Part shown: piece by piece, positions 11,541 to 23,130 of the stretch | Layout of the letters: each line of letters starts with the position of its first letter | Position numbering within the stretch: the first letter of the stretch is position 1 | Source of the DNA: Diadema setosum | Taxonomy: Eukaryota > Echinodermata > Echinoidea > Diadematoida > Diadematidae | Direction: 5' to 3' | Assembly (NCBI RefSeq): GCF_964275005.1 | Contig: NC_092699.1 | Coordinates: forward strand, 15,848,149-15,912,148 | DNA: 64,000 bases | The notes under the pieces: generated by a model | What the model saw: the letters and a program-made list of their open reading frames with translations, nothing else | The model's database searches: none | What the model was told of the DNA's origin: nothing | Translations under genes and position numbers: made by a program

Positions 11541-12720
11541 CTTTTTTTTTTTCTTTCTCAAATTAAGGACGTTCCTCAGTTGAAGTGAAGTCCATGTCAT
11601 TTTCTTCAAACTTTCCATACCGTAACTTTGACTCATCCGAAGCCCAAATAATTATGTAAATAAAGCCATAGGTTCATGTGCTTCATTTTTTTTTTCCTAC
11701 GGGACTTTGAAGAATATGACTAATCTGCCGTCCTGTACCAAAAGATAGCGTTACAGGATCAAGACATGATTGACAACAAAATCTGCAATGACAAACTTAA
11801 ATCCCCATACTTCTTTCAAAATCCACGTTATTTTCTCCAAATTTGCAAGAATTGCAGAAAAGGGTACCCAAAACGAGGAAAACGTTTTAAAGTTAGGGTT
11901 TACACTCTCATTCTTGAGCACGCAGCGCCCTCACGCGGCAGAATACACCGAAATCTCTAAAATCCTTCTCGTCGACGTTTTCTGTTAGGGGTGAGCTAAA
12001 GGAGAAGGTTCATAAAACTTACGCTGTACATTCAAAACCCATGTCATTTTCACGAAACTTGACCAAATTGTAGAAGCTTACTAATTCCAGAAAAAACCCC
12101 AATAAAAAGTGGGGGTTCATGTGCTAGTTTTTGCGCTGGCAGCACCCCCATAGTGATGATAGAAATCATCCTAGGACCCCAAAATCTGGTTATAAACCTA
12201 TAGTGGGTGCCCTGATTAGGTGGGGTTCATAAATGTCATGCTGTACATTCAAAGCCCGTCATTTTTACGAAACTTTATCAAAGTTGTAGAAGAAGGGTTA
12301 CTTAATGCAGAACAATTGAAGGGGTCGGTGCAATATAGTGCTAACCCACACAATAGTCATTTTGAGATAATTGCTGTTGAATATTTGGAAAGTACATACA
12401 TTGTACGTTAATAAAACGTGAATGCATGCATTTTTTACCATCTTATTGGTTGAATTCAAATATGATATTGTCACAGAGGTTAGAATGAAGAGTAAGGATT
12501 ATGAAAATGCATGTAACTCAATTTTGACAAAAGTGTGGGTTAGCACTATATTGCACCGACCCCTTCAATTGTAAAAATGGGGGGTTTGTGTGCTCGTTTT
12601 ACTGCTAGCAGATCCTCCTTGAGACAGAAATCATCGTAACACCCCCAAATCTGGTGAGGAACCAGTGCAGGGATATACCCTGCTAGGATGCATGAATCTC
12701 ATGCTTCACTGAAAACCCAA
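11540..12720. repeat. Diverged tandem repeat, about 220-bp unit
   Basis: The phrase GCTGTACATTCAAA followed by CCCATGTCATTTTCACG and an AACTT-CAAA-TTGTAGAAG stretch recurs around 12028 and 12238. Weaker versions lie near 11590 and 11800. Each copy is followed by a GGGGGTTCATGTGCT-like stretch and an AGAAATCATC phrase. About four decayed units. Confidence 0.45.
12313..12571. mobile_element. MITE with perfect ~40-bp terminal inverted repeats
   Basis: It starts CAATTGAAGGGGTCGG at 12313 and ends with the exact complement at 12571. The inverted match runs on through GCAATATAGTGCTAACCC and CACA at both ends. It is inserted in one unit of the tandem repeat above. 259 bp, no coding capacity. Confidence 0.7.
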
Positions 12721-13065
12721 TTTTTCTTTCTTTCTTTCTTTTTTTTAAAAACAAAAAGCAAAAAACAAAAAAAACGTGTCACAATTATGGCCCATTTCAC
12801 TATGACGTCATCATCCGTGCATTTTTACATCCACATGATTTGGACCATTGCACGCTCGCTGAGAGCCCGGCACACTACGCGTGTAAAACGCTTTCGTTTG
12901 CAGTGTGTGTATGCGACACCCACACAGCGCGCTAGCGTAAAGCGCTCAGTGAGCCTCTCGCGATCTCAGATTTTATCTTGTTTCTATATAAATCAATAAG
13001 ATATCAAATGACAAAAGGATCTATTTTAGGCGTTATATAAAACAAATAATAAATGGTTTTCATTC
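12720..13065 (+). other. Intron 2 spacer
   Basis: T-rich and A-rich runs around 12722-12775, then moderately CpG-rich DNA. The 12688-12999 frame is not protein-like. Confidence 0.35.
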
Positions 13066-13188
13066 GTGCAATGGACAGAATATTTTATTCGGTGAAAGAT
13101 GAAACTTTGCTCCATTCAACTTGGCTGCGCCTCGTTGATTGGATCATTTCATCTTTCACCTCATGAATTAATATTCTGTCCATTGTAC
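13066..13188. mobile_element. Short fold-back MITE
   Basis: Inverted arms GCAATGGACAGAATATT (13068) with GGTGAAAGATGAAA, and TTTCATCTTTCACC with AATATTCTGTCCATTG (ending about 13185), enclose a loop containing TTGGCTGCGCCTCG. The loop resembles that of the fold-back at 10734. Confidence 0.6.
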
Positions 13189-13631
13189 TCATAAACATTC
13201 ATTACTTGTATATTAGAGCACGCACTTCTACAGTGCGCGTATGAAAACCTCAAAAATACGCAGCTTGAACCGGGGCTTGACCTCCACGTTTACTGACCCA
13301 ACCTGTCAAAATATAAAAAATCCTTCATAAAATCCATAAAAAATTTCTGATCACTGCCAAAATGTAATCGTCTTTTTCTTGTGTCATTCTCAACCTTTCC
13401 TGCAAGTCTCATTCAAATTAAATATCTGTGCGCAACTTTTTGAGTTATTTTGCACACGGACAAACGAGCAAACCAACGGTTATGAAAACATAACCTCTTC
13501 CCTTGGTGGAGGTATACAAAACGATGATTATGATAAAATTAGTGCAATTATGATTCATCACGTTTGTGTTATGACTCCATCTACTTTTTACTCTTCCTTA
13601 TATTATTATTATTTTTTTTTTTTGTACACAG
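13189..13631 (+). other. End of intron 2
   Basis: AT-rich. A T-rich polypyrimidine stretch at 13605-13623 and TTTGTACACAG form the acceptor for exon 3. Confidence 0.5.
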
Positions 13632-13720
13632 ACATAGAAGCACCCAAATTGACATGTGCGGATATTGACGTGAGCACCGACCCAGGAAAGAGCACCGCTT
13701 CGATCACTCTTGAGGTGACG
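13632..13720 (+). CDS. Exon 3: first part of HYR domain 1
   Basis: Eighty-nine bases, entered in phase 1 from exon 2 (Asp codon completed) and left in phase 0 at ACG before GTAAGT. It encodes DIEAPKLTCADIDVSTD and PGKSTASITLEVT, the usual HYR opening: D-x-x-A-P-x-L-x-C, then a strand ending in V-T. HYR modules are about 80-85 residues, so the rest must come from the next exon. The long open frame on either side (13379-13810) is mostly intron read-through. Confidence 0.8.
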
Positions 13721-14664
13721 GTAAGTGTTTGTCTCGTTGGAGAATTTTTTGATGTTTTGATAATTATAAACAATAAGGAAAACTTCGATCCTCATTTTAA
13801 GTTTCTTTAAGTTTAGATGAACGACGAAAACGAGGGAAAATTTGGCGAGGGATACAGGAGCTATAACTTTGGCCACCATTACATATTATCAAATTTTGTT
13901 GTTTTTTCTTCTTTATAAATGGTTTTTATGGTCAAATCTTATAATTGAATACATTTTGATTTATAAATGATCCGTCCTGATACTAAACAAACAAGTTGAT
14001 ACGTCAGTCAAAAGAAACATTGACATCATAAAAATGATGTTGGAACCATATCGAGATTTCTCACTTCTCATTACAGTTTTACAATAGTGCAGTGTCCTTA
14101 CGTTCTGTTTGATCTACCCATTAATCCTTGCCCGAGAGTAAGATTTCACTTTCGAAGAAATTTTGAAAAGATCATTAAAAAAAAAAAAAAAAAAAAAATC
14201 GTTTGGTTTCTCATGAGTCGGATCGGAGGAGGGCTCAAAGGCAGGAAAAGCCTGCGAAAACTCGGGAAAGGAAGTTCAGAAAATGCTATTAATCCTCTGT
14301 GGTAAGGAAAATAATATATTCAGATCGTCTGTTTTATTTTCTTATCGAGAGAAATGCGAAGTCACCTAAAAAGTCATTAAAAAAATTTGGAAAGTACTGG
14401 GTTTAGATCGTGCTCCTTTCGCCACAGTGCTTACGCAATATCACTGTCATTCTACTATTGTTGCGAATGTTTATTTTCAAACACTGGATATCTTTCAAGA
14501 TGTCCGCTTTACGTATAGGGTCAGCAAAATATTCAGATTATAAAAGTCGCCTTATCAGAGTGGTCTCGTCTAGGAAATAGACAAACAACAGTAATCTGAA
14601 TCGATATTTTCATCTATTTAGAGCTTGCATTTAAATGATTCCTCCCCCCCCCCCCCCTTACCAG
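13721..14664 (+). other. Intron 3
   Basis: 944 bp, phase 0, GTAAGT donor. It holds an A run at about 14176-14198 and a C run at 14643-14657 just before the acceptor TTACCAG. No element recognised. Confidence 0.5.
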
Positions 14665-14821
14665 TACAATGATGCTGTAGACGGGGATAGCGGCTTGGAC
14701 CTTCAGTGTTCACTACCGACTAACAGTCAGCAGAATGTCACACCGGGGCAAACACACAACTGTAAGGTTGCGGACAAGTCCGGCAATGTGGCTACCTGCA
14801 AATTCACTCTGGTCGTGCGAG
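14665..14821 (+). CDS. Exon 4: second part of HYR domain 1
   Basis: Entered in phase 0 at TAC and left in phase 1 after G14821, donor GTTAGT. The peptide opens YNDAVDGDSGLDLQCSLP and closes with CKVADKSGNVATCKFTL then VVRG. It has the HYR hallmarks: acidic D-G loop, middle cysteine, then C-x-V-x-D-x-SGN-x-A-x-C-x-F-x-L-V-V. With exon 3 it makes one complete HYR of about 82 residues. A single HYR split by a phase-0 intron is unlike every later HYR here, which is one phase-1 exon each. Confidence 0.85.
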
Positions 14822-15202
14822 GTTAGTCGTGGGCAACACCCGTGGGATTTCTCCAAGCATTCCTGACATTTTGATCATCAATAGCAGGATTTACACATAC
14901 GCGATTAGCCAGCACACTTGACTTGATTTTACTTGTGACTGTGATTAACTGTGTGCGTTTGTGTTTTATAGATTATATAAAAATATATAAAACTAAATTA
15001 TTGAATCATAAATTGGCTCAATGTGCCCCATATTATTAATGTAAGATTAATGTTTTATAAATACAAGATGTGGGTTTCATGATAATCTGTGAAGAGTGTT
15101 ATAAAAATTCTCTCTAGCCATGTAGTTATGTAGTTATGATCGAGTTCTAACAACGCTATCTAGGACTTCTCACTGAAATCTCGTTTGTCCTTCCAATTTT
15201 AG
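14822..15202 (+). other. Intron 4
   Basis: 381 bp of AT-rich DNA between GTTAGT and a CCAATTTTAG acceptor. Nothing else recognised. Confidence 0.6.
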
Positions 15203-15457
15203 ACACGGAGAAGCCAGTCTTGACCATAACTGACCCAGAACCTGAATACTGTAATGAGGAGGGAAAGAATTCGGTGGTTATTTCACCAATCCCGACACCG
15301 ACATGCTCAGACAACGTGGATGGGTCAAATATTGACGTGAGTTTGGACTACCCTCCTAATGGTGGTCGTTTTCTCATCGGAAGATGTGACGTCATAGCTA
15401 CTTGTACAGATTCTGCTGGTAACACACAGACCCTCACGTATACCATCGTGGTGAAAG
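15203..15457 (+). CDS. Exon 5: HYR domain 2 (B-like)
   Basis: Eighty-five codons, phase 1 at both ends, donor GTGAGA. It opens DTEKPVLTITDPEPEYC, then has PTPTCSDNVDG, GGRFLIG, ATCTDSAGN and TYTIVVKG. The layout and the three cysteines (near residues 17, 36 and 66-68) match the B exons further downstream, so this looks like their older, single-copy relative. The usual first HYR cysteine after the A/K-P motif is shifted to the EYC position, a feature shared with B exons. Confidence 0.87.
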
Positions 15458-15497
15458 GTGAGATTAATTATTAATTTGTTGATATACAGTAACAGCC

Positions 15498-15600
15498 TTA
15501 AAAAAAAAAAAAATGTGCAGTAAATATTTATCGTGTCCCATGCCAAACATGAAAACAGAACAGAAAAAAAAAAATAATAATAAAAAAAAAAACAAACAAA
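15498..15600. repeat. A-rich low-complexity stretch
   Basis: Poly-A and AAT/AAC-rich runs soon after the exon 5 donor. Apparent minus-strand frames here are homopolymer artefacts. Confidence 0.5.
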
Positions 15601-15714
15601 CCTGTGACTGAAACGCTTTATCGCAGCCAGATACAACGCTGGACACGGGCGCCGGTCCGACGGTTCCAGACCGGTAAAAGTCACTGTCGGGTCAGTAACT
15701 TTTCAGGAATTACT

Positions 15715-16908
15715 GGGCCCTGTTGCTAGAAACTCAAATTGCGTTTAAACGCAACTTCACATCCAACGCAAGTATCGCCCGCAACTTGCGTTTGATTCCT
15801 GCGTTCCGTTGCTAGAAGAGACTTGCGTTTGATTGGAATTTGCGTTTGATTCCGGTTAATTATTTAGATGTAAATCATTGTGGACGAGGATAGTCTGAAA
15901 TTAGCCGAAATAAATCTCTGTAAACAGCAAGTGCATCGTGTATCATCGCAACAAAGGACGGCGGTAAGTATTGAAAAGTATGGTAAAATATGCAAATATA
16001 TGCATGTCCAATACCTTGAATAATGAAGTTTTACAGAATGCTTCTTTAGGATTAGAATGGCTAGGATACCTCAATGTGCGCAAAATTTGAATGAGCTCAC
16101 GTTCATGCCGACTTCAGTCCCAGAAAAGCACATTCTGTGAAATGACATTGAAATTAATAAGTGGGACAATGGGATCATCTAAAGTTGTAAGGAGTTCGTT
16201 GGCAAGGAGTTTTTGCGATCGCGTTGTTATCGCAGCTTGTAGTTTACACTTTGAATAATTCCTGACATAAGTGAATTAAGAGATCTTTATTATATACATA
16301 AATTTGATCGTAAAATACTATGCTACAGTGAGGAAAATATCGCTAATTACGATAGAAAGTGCATGCTTTCAATTTCGCGGGGGTGTCATCGCAAGGTCGC
16401 CTACATGCGGCATTATAGTGTAGTACCTTGCTGTAGCTAGCTGTAGCTACCAGTATACATGCGAGTACAACGTACATAGGCACAAATACGTACGTTTGCG
16501 TAAATGCTATCTTCGTTAGACGACAATCAAGGGGAGGGCCGGGGTGCATTCGTTTCCGCTCAGCTCTGTAAATAGTGTAGGGTTAGGGCTAGCTTATCAA
16601 CCGGCTACATTAAATTTATCAAAATGTAACAAAATGTCGGCATACTGGTGGTGACAATGCATTTCTTGCTACAATGTAAGCAGTTTTACTGACCATTATG
16701 AATCCAACGCAACTTTGCATTTGATCGGAACCAAACGCAAAGTTGCGTTTGATTGCAAAGGACTTGCGTTTAAACGCAACTTTGCGAATAAACGCAAGTC
16801 CTTTCAGCAACAGACTTGCGTTTAAACGCAAAGTTGCGTGAGATTTGAAGGACTTGCGTTTGATTTTTGGAGTTGCGTTTAAACGCAAAGTTTCTAGCAA
16901 CGGGGCCC
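15715..16908. mobile_element. Non-autonomous DNA transposon with GCGTTTAAACGC repeats
   Basis: The ends are GGGCCCTGTTGCTAGAAA and the complement of GGGCCCCGTTGCTAGAAA. Next to the termini, the palindrome TTGCGTTTAAACGCAA and the half-site ACTTGCGTTTGATT recur at least ten times (15740-15850 and 16700-16895). Such subterminal arrays are where transposases bind in many DNA transposons. The ~900-bp middle shows no open frame with a domain. Superfamily not assigned; no clear target duplication was found. Confidence 0.65.
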
Positions 16909-17640
16909 TGGTGCGACTGCATGACCAGTAAAAAATAGCATTGTCGGAGTCAGCAGAAAAAAAAAAAAAGAAGAGAGAGAGCAGACCCTATCAGGGAGAA
17001 ATAAACCCCTCAAAAAAGTACTGCAATTCCAATTTGATTTATCATATTTTCTCTTAATACTACATCATTTCATTCAAATGGGACATCATAAGAAAGCCTG
17101 ATTAATTTTCTTTACAACGACAACTTACTTGTTTACATTATGCATTCCTGGAATGCACAGTACAACTGAGTATGAGGAAAGGTCAAATGTGAAATGTCGC
17201 AAAATAGAGCAGACGTGTTATGTCAAAGAATGTAATTCCCATTTGCTTTGTCGTTTCATGGAAGGAATGTGCTTGAAAAGAATGTATTGTGAGATTATCA
17301 TTAGATTCCAGGCTTCATCCATTGAAAGGTTGACCAAGCAGTCATCTAATGTCTAGGAGATGGGATTTGTTGAAAGTGCTCTCATTTCAGCATTGCTTAT
17401 TCTAGTTGGGTTTTTTCCATCAACACTGTACATTATATTATCAATAGCAGAATTGTTGTGACTTTTCACTTTTGATCTGTCCCCATACTCAGCTGTTTTG
17501 CACATTCCAAGAACACCCAATCATAGCAAGTGAGGTGTCATTTGAAAGATAATTGATAGGATTTCTAATAATGTCATATTTAATGAAGATAATGCGGGTA
17601 TAAGAGAAATATGATGTATAAAATTTTAATTGCAGAACTT
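16909..17640 (+). other. Intron 5 spacer
   Basis: AT-rich with an A run at about 16956-16968. Nothing recognised. The frame at 17129-17356 has no domain. Confidence 0.4.
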
Positions 17641-17689
17641 ATTTTGAGTAGTCGCATCGTTAAACGATACGCAGTTTTCGTTTAAGTGT

Positions 17690-18345
17690 ACAGCTTGTAT
17701 CATCGGGCGGACGGTGAAAACCCCAGAACCCAAGCCCAAATTTGACTTCATAAATGGCACCCAGACTAGTCCCGTCTAATACAGACAAAGTAGCTACTAG
17801 TATACACTGTCCCTCGTATAGAAAATAAAATGGGCGTCCGGTGTGTGTGAGTCACAACTCATGCATGTAAACGATCCCGCTTCATTCATCGCAAAGGGCA
17901 GGGTGCATAACCCGTTGGAGTGGTCCGCCTCGATTAATACACTATCAAACACGTGGTTATGACGGCAGACTTCTGCATTTTTATGTCAAACCGGAAATAA
18001 GTGTCTTGTTGATTTCTTTGAATTCCTTGTATTCATTCAAATACGTTTGAATATACATAATAACACAGCAATGTAAATGTAAATTTCGAGACAAATACCC
18101 CCCCCCCCAAAAAAAAAAATGTTTGAAATTGAGGGAACTGCTAAAAAAGCAGAGCTTGTAGTCTGCATTTCCTTATAGATAATCTAGTTGCAATGATAAA
18201 ACAAGTAAAAAAAAAATAAAAAATAAAGTAAGACAGAGACGAAGTACGCACACACAGACACAAAAACAAACATGAGACAGCTTTCTTGTAAATGAAGAAA
18301 GGGGAAAGGTAAGTACGCGTGGTATGAATGACAGGAAGAGACTAT
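17690..18345 (+). repeat. Decayed copy of the B-to-A intron of the array
   Basis: From about 17728 the sequence follows the later array introns (compare 59170-59830): GACTAGTCCCGTCTAATACAG, TGTCCCTCGTATAGAAAATAAA, AACGATCCCGCTTCATTCATC, GAGTGGTCCGCCTCGATTAATAC, then AGGGAACTGCTAAAAAAGC and GACAGCTTTCTTGTAAATGAAG. Homology stops near 18340 and resumes at about 39490, just before A1. The intron ahead of A1 is therefore an array-type intron broken by the intervening insertions. Confidence 0.7.
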
Positions 18346-18569
18346 GTACATAGTGGACAGAGATAAGAGATAATGAAGAGGAAATGATGGGTCAATCCAT
18401 GTTAAAGAACAGGTGACACATGAGATGTACAGTGTAAGTTCACCGAAATATAGGTAGTGCAAAGAGGAGATTGCGTTAAAAATGGGAATTGAAATTAAGG
18501 ATAACAAAAGTATAACTCATTTTGAACCCTAAAAAGCTCTTCTGTTTTGTTTTGTTTTTTTTTTGTGTT

Positions 18570-19060
18570 TGCTTCTTTTGTATTATTATCAAGAGAATTT
18601 CTTTTGTATTAATATTAAGAGATTTCCAAAATTTTGGACCACAAAAAGAGAACATAGATTTGCCTAAAATAATCCTGGTTAAAGACAAGTGAAATAGGAT
18701 AGGTATTTAGGTAGGATATGAATGGACAGCTTTGAATAGACGAATATAGAGTCGAATACAAGAGGGAGAGAATATATTATGAATTTTGTACATTAAACGA
18801 TACAAATCGTTACTCTTTAGATGTTATCATAGAATAAAACACCAGTATGCAACTGCATGATTCATTACAAATAAAACGAAGGGCGTATTTCTATGATAGT
18901 ATTCTTTCTAAGTAAGAATATGTGTTTCCACAAGCGAGTATGCCATGATTTAAACAAGGTAACAACAAAGTAGAGTATAACGTGGAAAGAGCATTTCGAG
19001 GAAGACAAAATTTAACTTTATTTATAACCCCTATTGAATTCATTGCTCATGTATACAAAT
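18570..19060 (-). mobile_element. LINE 3' fragment, same family as 6650-8862
   Basis: The nucleotide order matches the 3' part of the LINE at 6670-7140: TATTATCAAGAGAATTTC, CCAAAATTTTGGACCACAAA, AAGACAAGTGA, GAGTATGCCATGATTTAAAC, AAGTAGAGTATAACGTGG. It is severely 5'-truncated and carries many changes, so no frame survives. Confidence 0.6.
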
Positions 19061-19924
19061 CCAATAACTTTATAAGTCATTTATCACGTATTGTTAAAAC
19101 ATATCTTAAAGTGACATTAATGTGGTATTCTCATCTAGTGAAAAGATGACCTAAGTGCAACCTGGAAAGTTAGCGATATCATCAAAGAATGAGTAGGTCT
19201 ACGTGAGAAAAAAAAAAGTGATCGCTTGAAAATCAGAAAACAGATTCAGTTCAGAATATCAACGAAAGCACTTTTTAAAAGGTATTTAAACATATCAACA
19301 GCAAAATTATTGCAAAGGATGACTCATTGTTTTCTGAACTACGTGAGGAAATAATGTTCTTTTTTACAAAAATGTGATCTCAAAAATTGAATATCTTTAA
19401 AGTGATTCTTAATTTGAAACTGATAAGACGGTTTGTGTATAAGCTGCTCATAACTAATTATTGATTACCTCTCAAGTACATATTGAATTTCTCTCGTTAG
19501 ACATTTCCCTGACTTGTCAAAGATAGCCAAAGTTACTCCATATATTATGATATACAATTCAATCATATAATGATGTAAAGAAGTCAATAATTGCGTCCCT
19601 ATTTCACTATTACCATACACCTGAAGCAAGAACAAGAGAACTCATGATTTTACGAATTTCGAGTAGATTGCCACCTTGAATATACGAAAATGACAAATTT
19701 TATTCATTTTCATCAAACTCCTACCCATGAATACAAAAGTACCGATGCACAAATTATAAACTAAATCTTTGATATCCACATACGATTATGAAATTGACGA
19801 TTTGAAGACATTTCCTGTTTGAGATAAGTATGGGATGGGTAAATATTCGAATATTTTTCAGTGTGAGAGTCACGGCGACGATCGCGCAGCTTTTCATTGA
19901 GTTAAAGGGAGTAAAACCTAAATA
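19061..19924 (+). other. Intron 5 spacer
   Basis: AT-rich DNA with no element or gene recognised. Confidence 0.35.
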
Positions 19925-20770
19925 TATACACTCAGCAAAAAAAAAAAAAAAAAGTGAACACTTTCAAGTTTATATTTCTCATATAATATTTGGCTAAAAG
20001 GTAATATATAACATACCATATTGAAGGTAGTTTAATTGGTTATCAGCTTGGTAGGTCAATAAAAAGGGAAACTTTAACCCATAAGTGAAGACCTTTATTT
20101 TTCTCTTCCAAGGCACAAAAGCAAAAATTGCAAAAATTAACAGGATTCACTCATGCGTAGCTACTCTTTCATATAACAGACCAGAAGACAAATCTGACAC
20201 AATTAGACAAATCAATTAAGCTGCAAAAATAAATATTTTATCTCTACAATATCTTTGAAGCCCAAAATATCAATAAAGGCCAAAAATAAGGAAGAAAAAT
20301 GAAGAATCTTGGATCAAATCCAAAATCAAATGAAACAAGGGAAGCAATATTAACACAAAATGGTAGAAATTTCAATTTGTTTTCAAATTAAGAAAATTGT
20401 AAATAATTTTTGGTTCTTAAATTTATCTCATGAATCCTTAAATTACGCAATAAAAATTGTTTATTTAATCATCTTTATGGCATTACTCTCTATGTCGTTT
20501 GGAGTTTGATCAGACAGAAAATTTTTACTTTCCCCCTATACTTTCCCACTTTATGTTTGAAGTTATTAAGAGATAAATAGAACAAAAAAATATTATTTTT
20601 GCTATTTAATTCATGTCTCTGATTGTGTTAAACCAATTTTTGTCATTGTTATCTTGAAGGGCATTGCCAAATGAAAGACTACATGTCAAATTTTGCAATT
20701 TTTACTTTTGTGCCTTGGAGTGCAAAAATTAATGTGTTCACTTACGCGTAACTCTAAATTACCTTTAATA

Positions 20771-20870
20771 GAAAGATTAAAGGAGAACTTACCAGTTTGA
20801 AGTTTGATCTTTATTTTATGAGTTGGAGAAAGAATTCACAGTAAGAGCCCGCTCAACGCGCGCGCAATCA
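20771..20870. repeat. DIRS left terminal repeat
   Basis: It holds AGAAAGATTAAAGGAGAAC, CTTACCAGTTTGAAGTTTG and TATGAGTTGGAGAAAG, followed by GAGCCCGCTCAACGCGCG. The last part is inverted at the right end (39066-39090). Confidence 0.65.
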
Positions 20871-20985
20871 TACTTCGTAGCAACAAGATGTGACTTCTGT
20901 CAGAGTGGAAAGATTGAGAACTTATTTGAAGTTGATCTATACATTTTGGGATAATATTCATGAAAGGGAAGGAAAGGAGGGACTG

Positions 20986-21100
20986 TGAATTCTTTCTCCA
21001 ACTCCCTCATAAAATAAAGATCAAACTTCAAACTGGTAAGTTCTCGTTAATCTTTCTATTCAATTTCTTGAGTTTACGCAAGAACTCACAGTGAGATTTT
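20986..21100. repeat. DIRS internal complementary region
   Basis: The first half (GAATTCTTTCTCCAACTC, then AAACTTCAAACTGGTAAG) is the complement of the left terminus at 20771-20840. The second half (GAGTTTACGCAAGAACTC) is the complement of the right terminus at 39096-39122. One internal segment pairing with both ends is the diagnostic DIRS arrangement. Confidence 0.75.
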
Positions 21101-21116
21101 GTGCATAGCACAGAAG

Positions 21117-21800
21117 TCACATTTGTTCCAACTGAACAATCTTAGGCATGCACAATGCATGGCAAGCAAATTGAAGGCTAAAATTACCTGGGTCTGAGGC
21201 CATCATTTCCTCATAATCAGCTGCGACAGACACTTTCCCTCGTCTTATGTCATAGAATTTGCGAAATGTCTGCTCTTTGGACCAGCCTGCTTTTGCGAGG
21301 ATCAGAGGAATAGGTGCATCCGCTCTGTTCGCTGCTGAGCTAGATGTTGCTCGGGTGGAGTGTGCACTGAACATTGTGGTGTCAATGCCAGCGCTAGTCA
21401 TGATTTCCTTGATCCATCGAAAAATTGTGCCGTTACTCTCTTGAAAGGCTTGCGAAAACTAATGAAGAGATGTCGTTCCTCTCCTCGGATCTCTTTAGTT
21501 CTCCGAAGATAGGCCTTAATGTATGTAACTACACACAAACGTCTGTCTGGGGGTACGCTTTCAAAAGTATGTCCAATCCAAAATTGCCAGGTCTAGACTG
21601 CTTAAGATGTTCATTAACTTTGAATGACACCATAGATCGTTTGAGAATCATGTTGTCTAGATTCAGGCAATGCAAAGTCTGTACCCTCTGGGTGGATATC
21701 AAGGCCAGTAACATGCACAGCTTCATCGTTAATTGCTTCAAATTAAGCGAGTTTGCGGGAGCTAATTATAGCATTCTCAAATATTTGAAAACAATATTCA
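21117..21800 (-). pseudogene. DIRS tyrosine recombinase region (fossil)
   Basis: The C-terminal recombinase block is legible: a FSAHSTRATSSSAA stretch, then IPLILAKAGWSKEQTFRKFY. This carries the H-x-x-R motif and the terminal FY tyrosine block of DIRS and Ngaro recombinases. Upstream parts of the enzyme lie in the decayed stretch to about 21800. Confidence 0.75.
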
Positions 21801-22367
21801 CATCCCAAATTTCCGAATACCGCAGCCTTGGGGGCCTGAGCTGGAACACACCTCTCATAAAACGAGAGAGAAGCAGATGAGTGCCGACAGTGAATTGTTC
21901 ATCCTCTAACACTAGAAAGGGAGCAAGTGCACTCCGTGTTGAGTTAATAGCTGAATAGCTATTGGGGGTTCTCTTCATAAAACATGTGCGTAAAAAACTC
22001 CAAAACAAAATTAATCTTGGCACGAAGGTGACTTTCCTTCTTAAGTGTACAAAACTTTTTCCATTTCCTTATATTATGTACAATACTGTCTTTGGGTTGA
22101 TGCCCTCCAAGATGCTGCCAAGATGTCCACCGTTCTGCTGCTCATGCCAGAATTCTCGAACGGCATGGACAGCTTCAAAACCTGCAACAGAACAGATCAA
22201 GGCAAGCATGTAAAGGGTGCGGTTCCCTGGATACTGGTTGCGTAGGCCCCCTAATCAAATTCCCGTGTCTAGGAATAAAGAGTGGTTCATCTTTTAGCAT
22301 TCTCCTCATGCGGGGAAACCACGCTTGCGTCGGCCAGTTTGGGACAATCAAGAGACCATGTGCCTTT

Positions 22368-23130
22368 TCATTTTTTTATTTTTTGGAGACATTTGGGGAT
22401 GAGGCGGAAAGGAGGGAATGCGTAGAAATACAGATCACCCCAATTCAGAGTGAATGCATTCACTGAAACCGCATCTGGGTCTTGCAGCCACGTAACATTA
22501 GCAGGCAGTTGCTTATTGAGTTTGGACGCAAAGAGATCAATTTGGGGAGTACCACATTTTTTTGTGATATCTGTAAAAACTTTCTTATTCAGCATCCAGT
22601 CTGTTCTGTCAGTAAAATGACGAGATCTCCTGTCTGCTTCTGTATAATTGTCACGACCAGGTAAATAGGCTGCTGTGATCCAGATGTTCCTTTCCTTACA
22701 CCAAACCCAAATGTCTCGTGCTGCCCTGTCACAGGCTTGAGATTTAATGCCTCCCATATTGTTCAGGTAGGCTACAGCTGTTATGTTATCAGTTCTAATG
22801 AGCACATGCGTATCATGCAGGTGGCCACAAAACGATTTCAAACCAAGCCCTGCAGCCAATATTTCAAGATAGTTGATTTCATTGTTTTGAGCACGCACTA
22901 TATCCTGATCATCCCATCTACAGCCAGTTTCACAGCTTAAATCAGTGGTACCCCATCCTTGCCCACTGGCGTCTCAGTACGGAACTCTAAAGCTGGTCGA
23001 TCTCGACTCATTAGTGCCAACTGGCAGTAAATGTTATTGAACCACCAAGCTAACTCGTTTTTAGAAGCTTCAAATTCATAGGCCTATCAAAATGCCCTTT
23101 GCTTGATTTCAGTGCAAGAATTTTGTCTCT
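22368..23130 (-). pseudogene. DIRS RNase H region (fossil)
   Basis: Recognisable blocks are NEINYLEILAAGLGLKSF, THVLIRTDNITAVAYLNNMG, WITAAYLPGRDNYTEADRRS, then CGTPQIDLFASKLNKQLP. The E-I-x-A, R-T-D-N-x-T-A-V-A-Y and AYLPG-x-x-N blocks are typical of DIRS-type RNase H followed by the LFAS-x-x-N link. The element at 23135 interrupts it on its N-terminal side. Confidence 0.8.
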
